In this document: one piece after another, positions 26,867-34,414 of the stretch | Layout: every line of letters begins with the position of its first letter | Position numbering within the stretch: the stretch's first letter is position 1 | From: Methanothrix harundinacea | GTDB lineage: Archaea; Halobacteriota; Methanosarcinia; Methanotrichales; Methanotrichaceae | NCBI GenBank assembly: GCA_002506535.1 | Contig: DAXT01000017.1 | Span: 110,560-174,559 of the forward strand | Length of the DNA: 64,000 nucleotides | Direction of reading: 5' to 3' | Translations under genes and position numbers: made by a program | Notes under the pieces: model-generated | The model's database searches: none | Told to the model about the DNA's origin: nothing | Seen by the model: the letters and a program-made list of their open reading frames with translations, nothing else

Positions 26867-27847
26867 TTGGAGATACTCTGGCTATCTGAGGAGGATGTGA
26901 TGGCGTCCCTATCGATGGAGGAGGCGATAGAAGCGGTGGAGGAGGCCTTCCGGGAGCACGGCATGGGGACGGCCCAGATGCCGCCCAAGTCCTACCTCAT
27001 CTACAAAAGGTACAACGGCGACCTGCGGACGATGCCGGCGTACCTGGAGGGGATGGACGCAACGGGGGTGAAGGTCGTCAACGTCCATCCGGATAACCCC
27101 GGCTCGGGCCTTCCCACGGTGATGGCTTTGTTGATCCTCAACTCCCCAAAGACGGGAGCCCCCATCGCCGTCATGGGGGGGACCTTCCTCACCAACATGA
27201 GGACGGGAGCGGCGGGAGCCGTCGCCGCAAAATACCTCGCGAAGAAGAGCTCCAAGACGGTCGGGCTCGTCGGCGCCGGAGCTCAAGGAAGGACCCAGCT
27301 TCTGGGGCTGGCGGATATCTTCGACGTCGAGACCGTCAAGGTCGCCGACGTATCCCTCGACCGGTGCAGGGCTCTTGAAGAAGAGAGCAGAACCTTTCTT
27401 GACGCAAGCTACGAGATCTCCACCGATATTAGAGAGGTCTGCGACGCTGACATCCTCGTCACCACCACCCCGTCGCGAAAGCCCCTGGTTAAGGAAGGCT
27501 GGATAAAAGAAGGGACCCACATCAACGCCATCGGGGCCGATGCCGCAGGAAAGGAGGAGCTGGACCCGGCGATCCTAAAGAGGGCGAAGGTCGTCGTCGA
27601 CGATCTCGTCCAGGCCTCCCACTCTGGGGAGGTGAACGTCCCCCTGGCGGAGGGGGGCATCACCCTTGAGGACATTTATGCCACCATCGGCGAGGTGGTG
27701 GCAGGGAAGGTACCGGGGCGAAAGGATGACGATGAGGTCACCGTATTCGACTCCACCGGCCTCGCCATCCAGGACATGGCGACGGCGTCGAGGGTCTACA
27801 GGACCGCCGTCGAGAAGGGGCTGGGAATACGGCTCCCGTTTCTCTGA
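26867..27847 (+). CDS. Alanine dehydrogenase/ornithine cyclodeaminase family protein
   Basis: The 326-residue NAD(P)-binding protein of the mu-crystallin fold includes archaeal L-alanine dehydrogenase. It shows VKVVNVHPDNP (catalytic Lys), TNMRTGAAGAVAAKYLA, the dinucleotide site VGLVGAGAQGRTQLLGL, and TTTPSRKP. I place the start at TTG 26867 behind TGGAGGG; the open frame extends far upstream only across the antisense flavoprotein gene. Alanine, ornithine or another amino acid could be the substrate. Confidence 0.9.
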   Translation: MEILWLSEEDVMASLSMEEAIEAVEEAFREHGMGTAQMPPKSYLIYKRYNGDLRTMPAYLEGMDATGVKVVNVHPDNPGSGLPTVMALLILNSPKTGAPIAVMGGTFLTNMRTGAAGAVAAKYLAKKSSKTVGLVGAGAQGRTQLLGLADIFDVETVKVADVSLDRCRALEEESRTFLDASYEISTDIREVCDADILVTTTPSRKPLVKEGWIKEGTHINAIGADAAGKEELDPAILKRAKVVVDDLVQASHSGEVNVPLAEGGITLEDIYATIGEVVAGKVPGRKDDDEVTVFDSTGLAIQDMATASRVYRTAVEKGLGIRLPFL

Positions 27848-27865
27848 CCATCCCCACCGGATAAG

Positions 27866-27875
27866 CGATATATAA
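27866..27875 (+). promoter_or_regulatory. TATA box of the DUF1638 gene
   Basis: A GATATATAAC element centred near 27870 lies about 30 bases before ATG 27901. With the usual 25-base distance the transcript would start at or just before that ATG, which has no ribosome-binding sequence, so the message is probably leaderless. Confidence 0.5.
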
Positions 27876-27900
27876 CATCCCGACGACTGTAAGTTTGTCC

Positions 27901-28473
27901 ATGTACGCGATCATCGCCTGCGGCATATTCAAGGATGAGATCGAGAGGATATCAGGCAAGCTCGACTTCCCCTTCGAGGTCAGCTACCTGGAGGCGGGCC
28001 TCCACGTCGACTTCGATGACCTTGAGGAGGCGCTGAAGGCGCAGCTTGAGAGGTGCAAAGAGCATGAGGGGATCATCGTCGCCTACGGCGAGTGCCACCC
28101 CCGGATCGGCGAGATCATCGCCCCCTACAACGCCGTCCTTATGAGGTGCCAGAACTGCATCGACGCTCTCATTACTCGAAAGAAGGTGGAGGAGATAGCC
28201 GCCCGGGGACTCTACTTCTACCTCTCCCCCGGCTGGATCGAGAGCTGGAGGGATATGTTCGACCGGATGAACTGGAGCCGCGAGGAGGCCCGCTTCCAGC
28301 TCGCTCCCTTCAAGGGCGCCATATTCCTGGATACCCTCGGTGACGGGGACGACCGCGAGGACCAGCTCATCGAATTTCTCGATTTCACCCTCTGTAGATA
28401 TCAGAAGATGGCTGTGGACCTGTACCACTTCAGATCCCTGATCGTCGAGGCGAAAGAGAGGTTAGAGGTGTGA
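27901..28473 (+). CDS. DUF1638 family protein
   Basis: The 190-residue protein begins MYAIIACGIFKDEIERIS. Cysteine-containing segments (YGECHPRIGE, RCQNCIDALI) and LSPGWIESWRDMF fit DUF1638, a family common in Methanosarcinales, often beside corrinoid methyltransferase genes, and of unproven function. A TTG six bases upstream is possible, but the TATA position favours ATG 27901. It is followed after three bases by a thioredoxin gene, hinting at a redox-linked role. Confidence 0.8.
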   Translation: MYAIIACGIFKDEIERISGKLDFPFEVSYLEAGLHVDFDDLEEALKAQLERCKEHEGIIVAYGECHPRIGEIIAPYNAVLMRCQNCIDALITRKKVEEIAARGLYFYLSPGWIESWRDMFDRMNWSREEARFQLAPFKGAIFLDTLGDGDDREDQLIEFLDFTLCRYQKMAVDLYHFRSLIVEAKERLEV

Positions 28474-28476
28474 TCT

Positions 28477-28878
28477 TTGGACGAGGAGCTTGAAAGGATA
28501 AGGAGAAAGAAGCTCGAGGAGATGAAAAAGATGGCAAACGAACCAAATGCGGACTATCCCGACAGCCCCGTCAAGCTGACGGACGGCACCGTCGGCGACG
28601 TGGTGGCCAGGTACCCTCTCGTCATCGTGGACTGCTGGGCGGAGTGGTGCGGACCCTGCAGGATGATCGCCCCGGTGATCGAGGAGCTGGCCAGAGAGAT
28701 GAAAGGGAAGGTCGTCTTCGGTAAATTGAACGTCGATGAGAATATGCAGACATCCAGCAAGTACGGCATCATGGCGATACCCACCATGCTCGTCTTCAAG
28801 AATGGCGAGCTGATCGACCAGATGGTGGGGGCCTATCCTAAAACCACCCTCACGAATAAAATTCAGAAGTATCTCTGA
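28477..28878 (+). CDS. Thioredoxin with helical N-terminal extension
   Basis: The thioredoxin fold lies at residues about 30-133, with active site WAEWCGPCRMIAP and cis-proline loop MAIPTM. The first 25 or so residues (DEELERIRRKKLEEMKKM) form a charged helix not found in classic thioredoxins. It resembles the start of archaeal PDCD5-type DNA-binding proteins. Start TTG 28477 follows AGAGGTG. It is co-transcribed with the DUF1638 gene and probably reduces disulfides of cytosolic targets. Confidence 0.93.
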   Translation: MDEELERIRRKKLEEMKKMANEPNADYPDSPVKLTDGTVGDVVARYPLVIVDCWAEWCGPCRMIAPVIEELAREMKGKVVFGKLNVDENMQTSSKYGIMAIPTMLVFKNGELIDQMVGAYPKTTLTNKIQKYL

Positions 28879-28930
28879 GGCCGGCGGCTCGCCCGCCTCA
28901 AAGATACGGTTTTGACGGGCAGATCCCACC

Positions 28931-29455
28931 TCAGCTCCTGATCTTCGATGGGATCAAGATGCCCTCCTTTACTGCGGATCCTATCTCCCGTAGCTCCTTC
29001 TGCCGGAGTCGTGAGTCGATCTGGTTGATGGGCTTGGGCTTCCCGCCCAGTTTCGTCGGCTCCTGACCGGTCTCGGACGGGACGATGTAAGTGCCCTTGT
29101 CCCTGGCGGCGATCTCCCGCAGGTCCTTTATCCTGAAGTATGAAGCGACGTCGTAGAGGGGCTTGGCATCCCTTCCCAGCTCGTAGGTCCCAAGGAAGGA
29201 CTTCTGCCGGACGACGTAGAGCCCTTTATCCCTGGCGGCGATCTCCCGCAGGTCCTTTATCCTGAAGTAGGCGTCGACCTGGTATAGGGGCTTCGCCTCT
29301 TTGCCGAGATGGATCGGGTCTAGGGCCTTGTAACTGACGTCTCCGAAGGTTGAGGCCGCTCCCATCGTGGCGTCTTCTCCAAAGGCGGGCGATGCCAGGG
29401 CGATGAGCAGCGCCAGAGCTGCCAAAGGGGCTGTATGATGGATTTTCAGACTCAT
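28931..29455 (-). CDS. Secreted protein with three tandem repeats
   Basis: The start is ATG 29455 with AAGGAGGA just ahead. A signal peptide (APLAALALLIALASPAFG) precedes a mature part of about 145 residues built from three copies of a roughly 45-residue unit. The unit reads LG+xAKPLYxVxxYF, then RIKDLREIAARDKG, then a hydrophobic strand; the third copy has diverged (RQKELREIGSAVKEG). No Cys or catalytic motif is seen. It is a probable cell-surface repeat protein and I do not recognise the family. Confidence 0.75.
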   Translation of the reverse strand: MSLKIHHTAPLAALALLIALASPAFGEDATMGAASTFGDVSYKALDPIHLGKEAKPLYQVDAYFRIKDLREIAARDKGLYVVRQKSFLGTYELGRDAKPLYDVASYFRIKDLREIAARDKGTYIVPSETGQEPTKLGGKPKPINQIDSRLRQKELREIGSAVKEGILIPSKIRS

Positions 29456-29675
29456 GATGATCCTCCTTCTATTAAGTGGTCGGATGTGCATATAAATTTT
29501 TAGGGTGCGAGCTCTAAAAGCCTCCCAGGAGCAGGTTGATTTTGAATAGCTGATGCTGGGCCGCCTCTCTTATGAGTTCGAAAAAAACGATCGTCCAGGC
29601 CCGGTATCCGCCGGGCCCGGGGATTATTATCGCCCTTATCCGGAGTTAAACCCGATCCGGAGGTGAAACTGACCT

Positions 29676-30302
29676 TCAGTTCACCCTGATGATCTGGAGG
29701 AGGGAAGAGACGGGGACCCCCAGGATCTCGTCGACCCCCCTCTTGTCCAGGAGGACGCCGATGGCGTTGGTGGCGGCGCCGTGGTCGTTCAGCTCCTCCA
29801 CCGCCTCCTCCAGGGTCCTCCCGGAGGTTATGACGTCGTCGACGATGACGCACTCGGCGTCGGAGACGTCCGAGAAGTTGGAGCTGAATACACCCTTGAA
29901 CTCCGCCTCCCCCTTCTCTGAAGACCACCTCTGCTTCGTCGGGGTGTAGACCGCCAGCTCCGCCCCCAGCTCCTCGGCGACCATGCTGGCGATGGGAACG
30001 CCGGAGAGGGCGATCCCCACGACGACGTCCACATCGGCGTCGGAGCATTCGAGACACTCCAGGATCATGTCGGTGAGGGCCATGGAGACGTGCCGGAGCC
30101 TTATGGAGCTCTTCCCTATGGAGGACCAGTCGACGGAGACGTCCTTTGGCCCCTGGACCCCAGACCTCTTCTCGCCGTGGGTCAACAGCCACGTCACCGT
30201 CTCCCGGGAGATGTTCAGCTCCTCGGCGATCTGTCCCTCCACCAACCCCTCCGCCTTAAGCTCGGCGGCGGTCTCTATCAAACTATCTATATTTTTCATC
30301 AT
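29676..30302 (-). CDS. gfcR: Orotate phosphoribosyltransferase-like regulator (GfcR type)
   Basis: The 208-residue protein combines an N-terminal helix-turn-helix (EGQIAEELNISRETVTWLL) with a type I PRTase domain (VDVVVGIALSGVPIASM; PRPP loop CVIVDDVITSGRTLEEA). This fusion is archaeal; its haloarchaeal member GfcR activates sugar catabolism genes, and the PRTase part probably senses a nucleotide or PRPP-like ligand. Here it overlaps nob1 (ATGA), so its target pathway is unclear. Confidence 0.88.
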   Translation of the reverse strand: MMKNIDSLIETAAELKAEGLVEGQIAEELNISRETVTWLLTHGEKRSGVQGPKDVSVDWSSIGKSSIRLRHVSMALTDMILECLECSDADVDVVVGIALSGVPIASMVAEELGAELAVYTPTKQRWSSEKGEAEFKGVFSSNFSDVSDAECVIVDDVITSGRTLEEAVEELNDHGAATNAIGVLLDKRGVDEILGVPVSSLLQIIRVN

Positions 30303-30757
30303 AACCCCCCTTTTCTCTTCCTTCTCGGGGTGCCGCAGACGGGACAGTCGTCTCCCTCGAAGTGCCTGCCACATCCCTGACACCTCCCGGTCCGCTTCAA
30401 TATCTTCCGGATCCGAGGCATGGCGATCGTCTCGACCTCGATCCCCAGGTGAAGGGCCGCGTTCTGAAGGGCGTAATCGTCGGTGGCAAGCCTTGCGGAG
30501 AGCTCCAGAGCTTTCGCGAGAAGCTCCAGGTCCACCTCGGAGAGGACGGCGGCGTCCCCGGTCATCTCGGCTCCGGCCCTCGCCCTCGCGAGGGCGTCTC
30601 GGGATGGGGGCTCTATCCTGGCCCCCGATATCTGGAGGCGCATCCGGGATCGGATATCCAGAAGCTCCTCCTCGACGCCGGGGACCGTTATCACCTCTCC
30701 CTCCAGGGCCTTTCCGTATATGAAGACCGACGAATCTGCGACGACTGCCGGACGCAT
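30299..30757 (-). CDS. nob1: Nob1-type rRNA maturation endonuclease
   Basis: The 152-residue protein has a PIN nuclease domain (VVADSSVFIYGK with catalytic Asp; DAAVLSEVDLELLAKAL; LATDDYALQNAA) followed by a zinc ribbon (CQGCGRHFEGDDCPVCG). This is the architecture of archaeal Nob1, which cuts the 3' end of 16S rRNA in late 30S assembly. It is the first gene of a two-gene unit with the PRTase-like regulator. Confidence 0.92.
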   Translation of the reverse strand: MRPAVVADSSVFIYGKALEGEVITVPGVEEELLDIRSRMRLQISGARIEPPSRDALARARAGAEMTGDAAVLSEVDLELLAKALELSARLATDDYALQNAALHLGIEVETIAMPRIRKILKRTGRCQGCGRHFEGDDCPVCGTPRRKRKGGL

Positions 30758-30894
30758 CCCGTCCCTTTTTGCCCCAATACTACTTGGACTTTGCCTTCTC
30801 TTGATATGGGAGGAGATGGTGGCTGGAAGGCAGCGGCCGGCCGAAGACCAAAACGCTATTAAGATATGATGCCCCCCAGGGCAGGGAGGATCCC

Positions 30895-31314
30895 ATGGCC
30901 AAGAAGAGGAAGAGGTCGAAGAGCGCTCAAAATGGAGCAGCCGCGGGCCCGGAAGGGTCGAAGGCGGCAGATGAGAAGATGATCACCGGTTCCAAGAACG
31001 ACGCGGCGGAGCGTAGAAGGGCGCGGTCCGACGGGATCGTCATGACCATGTACCCCGCGGTCCTGGGGGTCATCTTCGGTTTTGCGAGCCTTTACCTCTT
31101 CGGAACCGGGGTCCCCGAGGAGGGGTCGGTCGGGATGATCTACCCCTGGTACTTCGTCATGGTCCTGGTCATCGGCCTCACATTCTACATCCAGAAGTTC
31201 ACATTTCCCTATCTCAAGATCAAGGTCGAAGATTTCAAGGCCAAGGACTGGCTCTACGTCGAGTTCATAGCCGTCGACCTCTGGCTCGTATCCTGGACCA
31301 TCCTCCTCAACTGA
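30895..31314 (+). CDS. Archaeal membrane protein upstream of ABCE1 (possibly EMC6-like)
   Basis: The 139-residue protein has a basic N-terminal tail (about 45 residues) and three hydrophobic helices: MYPAVLGVIFGFASLYLFG, YPWYFVMVLVIGLTFYI and FIAVDLWLVSWTILL. It sits 15 bases before ABCE1. It may belong to the archaeal EMC6-like group, small membrane insertase partners, but I assign this only from size, topology and neighbourhood. Confidence 0.6.
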   Translation: MAKKRKRSKSAQNGAAAGPEGSKAADEKMITGSKNDAAERRRARSDGIVMTMYPAVLGVIFGFASLYLFGTGVPEEGSVGMIYPWYFVMVLVIGLTFYIQKFTFPYLKIKVEDFKAKDWLYVEFIAVDLWLVSWTILLN

Positions 31315-31329
31315 AGCGGGGCTGAAGCT

Positions 31330-33093
31330 TTGAGGATCGCCGTCATAAACAGAGATCGGTGCCAGCCGAAGAAGTGCGTCCGGGAGTGCGAGTACTTCTG
31401 CCCGCCGGTGAGGACCGGGGACGAGACGATCACCTTCACCGACGGAAAGCCGTCGATCACAGAGAACCTCTGCGTAGGCTGTGGGATCTGCGTCCGGAAG
31501 TGCCCCTTCGGGGCGATCGCCATCATCAACCTCCCCGACGAGCTGGAGAATCCCACCCACCGGTACGGCGAGAACGGCTTCGCTCTCTACGGCCTGCCCG
31601 TCCCGGCCGCCGGGAAGGTGACGGGCCTCCTCGGACCGAACGGGATCGGAAAGAGCACCGCCGTCGCCATCCTCTCGGGGCTTATGGCCCCCAACCTCGG
31701 GAGGGGCGCCTCCTGGGGAGAGGCGATCGAGACCTTCTCAGGCTCCGCCCTGGGCGACTACCTCCGGCGGGTGAGGGAGAAGGGGGTGAAGACCGCCTAC
31801 AAGCCCCAGAACGTCGACCGGATACCAAAGAGCTTCTCGGGGACGGTCGGGGAGCTGCTGAAGAGGACCGACGAGCGGGGGGCGCTCAAGCCCCTTTCCG
31901 AGAAGCTGCGAATCTCTCCCCTCATGGACCGGGAGATATCGTCCCTCAGCGGCGGGGAGCTGCAGAGGGTCGCCATCGTCGCCTGCGCGGCGAGGGAAGC
32001 CGACGTCTACTTCTTCGATGAGATCAGCCCGTACCTGGACATATACCAGAGGATCAACGCCGCCGGAGCGATCCGAGAGCTCGCCCAGACGAGGTCTGTG
32101 ATGGTGGTGGAGCACGACCTCGCCCTCCTCGACCTCCTCGCCGACGGCGTCCACCTCGTCTACGGAACCCCCGGGGCCTACGGCGTCATAACCAGGCCCA
32201 AGGGGGTCCGGGTCGGGATCAACCAGTACATAAAAGGATACTTCCCCGAGGAGAACGTCAGGGTCCGCTCGGAGCCGATCGTCTTCGAAGTCCGGGCCCC
32301 CCGGGCCGAGAAGGACGTTCCCATATTGGCGGAGTACGGGGCCTTCACGAAGAGCTACTCCTCCTTCCAGCTGGAGGCGGAACCGGGGGTGATCAGAAGG
32401 GGCGAGGTGGTGGGGATCCTGGGGCCCAACGGCATCGGCAAAAGCACCTACATCAAGCTCCTGGCGGGGGTCGAGGAGCCGACGGACGGGCTCCTCCAGC
32501 TGAAGCTGAAGGTATCCTACAAGCCCCAGTACCTGAAGGCCGATACCGACCTATCCGTCGAGGGGTTCCTGCGCAGGATCAACCGGGAGTTCGACTCCAG
32601 CTACTACCAGTCGGAGTTTGTTAAGCCGATGGGGATCGAGAAGCTCCTCGACCAGTCCATGGAGGAGCTCTCCGGCGGGGAGCTGCAGCGCGTAGCCATC
32701 GTCGGCTGTCTCAGCCGGGATGCGGATTTGTACCTTTTAGACGAGCCGTCGGCCCACCTCGACGTCGAGCAGAGGATGATGGCGGCGAAGGTGATGCGCA
32801 GGTTCGCCGAGAGCGCCGAGAGGTCGGTCCTGGTCGTCGACCACGACATATACCTCATCGACCTCCTCAGCGAGAAGCTGATGGTCTTCGATGGGGAAGA
32901 GGGGAAGAGGGGCGTCGCCCATCCCCCCGTGGATATGAGGGAGGGGATGAACCGGTTCCTGAAGGGGATAGGGATCACCTTCCGCAGGGACGAGGATACC
33001 CGCCGCCCCCGGGTGAACAAGCCCGGCTCGAGGCTCGATCGGTACCAGAGGGAGACGGGGGAGCACTATTATATCGCCGCCGATGCCCCCTGA
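31330..33093 (+). CDS. abce1: ABCE1 ribosome-recycling ATPase
   Basis: ABCE1/Rli1 splits ribosomes after termination. The 587 residues contain an N-terminal region with eight Cys for two 4Fe-4S clusters (CVRECEYFCPPV; CVGCGICVRKCPFGAI) and two ATPase domains, each with Walker A GPNGIGKST and signature LSGGELQRVAIV, joined by a hinge. The start is TTG 31330, giving the conserved RIAVINRDRCQPKKC. Essential single-copy gene. Confidence 0.98.
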   Translation: MRIAVINRDRCQPKKCVRECEYFCPPVRTGDETITFTDGKPSITENLCVGCGICVRKCPFGAIAIINLPDELENPTHRYGENGFALYGLPVPAAGKVTGLLGPNGIGKSTAVAILSGLMAPNLGRGASWGEAIETFSGSALGDYLRRVREKGVKTAYKPQNVDRIPKSFSGTVGELLKRTDERGALKPLSEKLRISPLMDREISSLSGGELQRVAIVACAAREADVYFFDEISPYLDIYQRINAAGAIRELAQTRSVMVVEHDLALLDLLADGVHLVYGTPGAYGVITRPKGVRVGINQYIKGYFPEENVRVRSEPIVFEVRAPRAEKDVPILAEYGAFTKSYSSFQLEAEPGVIRRGEVVGILGPNGIGKSTYIKLLAGVEEPTDGLLQLKLKVSYKPQYLKADTDLSVEGFLRRINREFDSSYYQSEFVKPMGIEKLLDQSMEELSGGELQRVAIVGCLSRDADLYLLDEPSAHLDVEQRMMAAKVMRRFAESAERSVLVVDHDIYLIDLLSEKLMVFDGEEGKRGVAHPPVDMREGMNRFLKGIGITFRRDEDTRRPRVNKPGSRLDRYQRETGEHYYIAADAP

Positions 33094-33207
33094 GGCGGCT
33101 CTGCCCGGCCGTCTCCATATTTTTGCGGGCATACTCCCCCAGATCTGCGGATAAACCGTCATCTAAATATCTATTGGAGCGAAACCCGTCCTTCAGGAGA
33201 TTTCGAT

Positions 33208-33684
33208 ATGGAGAGGGCAAAGGCCGGAGACGCCGTCCGGGTCCATTATACGGGGAGGCTCGAGGACGGGACGGTCTTCGACTCCTCCGCCGGAAAGGAG
33301 CCCATGGAGTTCACCATCGGCGAGGGGATGGTGATACCGGGGTTTGAGGCGGCGGCTCTGGGTATGAGCGCCGGGGAGGCGAAGACCGCCACCATACCCC
33401 CGGAGGAGGGGTACGGACCCCGCCGCGAAGAGCTGGTGATGGAGGTGGACCGCGGGTGCGTCCCGCAGGAGTACGAGCCGCAGGCTGGGCAGGTGATCCA
33501 GATAGGCCAGTCGAGGGAGAGGATGCTCCAGGTAGTCGTCTGCGAGGTGACGGAGGAGAAGGTCATCCTCGACGCCAACCACCCCCTGGCGGGAAAGACC
33601 CTCGTCTTCGAGGTCGAGATGGTGGAGATCTTGGGGAGCAGAAGAGAAGGCAAGGATGAGGAGAAGGAGGAGATGATAGGATGA
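33208..33684 (+). CDS. FKBP-type peptidyl-prolyl isomerase, SlyD-like (copy 1)
   Basis: The 158-residue cytosolic isomerase has the FKBP core VHYTGRLEDGTVFDSS and MVIPGFEAAALGMSAGE with an inserted flap domain (residues about 85-130), then ANHPLAGKTLVFEVEMVEI, as in short archaeal FKBPs/SlyD. It ends in a charged Glu/Lys tail absent from the second copy. A TATA-like TCTAAATATC lies about 45 bases ahead. It overlaps the next paralogue by ATGA. Confidence 0.93.
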   Translation: MERAKAGDAVRVHYTGRLEDGTVFDSSAGKEPMEFTIGEGMVIPGFEAAALGMSAGEAKTATIPPEEGYGPRREELVMEVDRGCVPQEYEPQAGQVIQIGQSRERMLQVVVCEVTEEKVILDANHPLAGKTLVFEVEMVEILGSRREGKDEEKEEMIG

Positions 33685-34109
33685 GACAGGCTAAAGAGGG
33701 GGAGACCGTGAGCCTCCACTACAAGGGTAGCTTCGAGGACGGGACGGTCTTCGACAGCTCCGAGACCCACGGTCCGCTGAGGTTCACCGTCGGGAAGGGG
33801 ACGGTCATCCCCGGCTTCGATGAGGCGGTTTTGGGGATGAAGCTCGGAGAGGCGAAGACCGTCACCATCCCCCCGGAGAAGGGGTACGGCCCCAGAAACG
33901 AAGAGCTTCTGATGAAGATCGACAAAAAGGAGCTTCCCCCGGACCTCGCCCCGGCGGTCGGCCAGAGGATCGAGTTCTCCAAGGGCGACCAGCGGCTCCA
34001 GCTGACGGTGGCCGACGTCGCCGAAGAGGCGGTCACCTTCGACGCGAACCACCCCCTGGCGGGCAAAACCCTCGTCTTCGAGCTCCTCCTCCTGGAGATC
34101 GAGGACTAG
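33681..34109 (+). CDS. FKBP-type peptidyl-prolyl isomerase, SlyD-like (copy 2)
   Basis: The 142-residue paralogue of the preceding gene has LHYKGSFEDGTVFDSS, TVIPGFDEAVLGMKLGE and ANHPLAGKTLVFELLLLEI. It lacks the charged tail. Overlapping start/stop codons show it is co-translated with copy 1. The pair probably arose by tandem duplication, and the two may differ in flap specificity. Confidence 0.93.
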   Translation: MRQAKEGETVSLHYKGSFEDGTVFDSSETHGPLRFTVGKGTVIPGFDEAVLGMKLGEAKTVTIPPEKGYGPRNEELLMKIDKKELPPDLAPAVGQRIEFSKGDQRLQLTVADVAEEAVTFDANHPLAGKTLVFELLLLEIED

Positions 34110-34184
34110 GGCGGGGGAGAGAGGGGGCCGGAGGCGGAGGCGAAGGCCGCCTCCCGGCTCCGTTGTCTGGTAAGACGGAGGATC

Positions 34185-34379
34185 ATGGACGGCAAGAATA
34201 GAAAGGATATAAAGCCGGGGCTGAAGGTGGAGGTCGTCCTCAAGAAGGATCAGAGGACGGGCAAGCTGACCGAAGGGGTGGTGAAGGAGATCCTGACGAA
34301 CTCCTCCTTCCACCCCCACGGGATCAAGGTCAGGCTCGCCGACGGCCAGGTGGGGCGGGTGGCGAGGATCGTGGGGTAG
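34185..34379 (+). CDS. YwbE family protein (DUF2196)
   Basis: The 64-residue basic protein DGKNRKDIKPGLKVEVVLKK... with KLTEGVVKEILTNSSFHPHG and GQVGRVARIV matches the small YwbE/DUF2196 family found in bacteria and archaea. Function unknown; the KOW/SH3-like pattern suggests nucleic-acid or ribosome binding. ATG 34185 follows GACGGAGG. It ends just before the McrB island. Confidence 0.85.
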   Translation: MDGKNRKDIKPGLKVEVVLKKDQRTGKLTEGVVKEILTNSSFHPHGIKVRLADGQVGRVARIVG

Positions 34380-34414
34380 GGGGTGGGGTAGTCTTCTAAC
34401 CGCCTAATTCAAAC

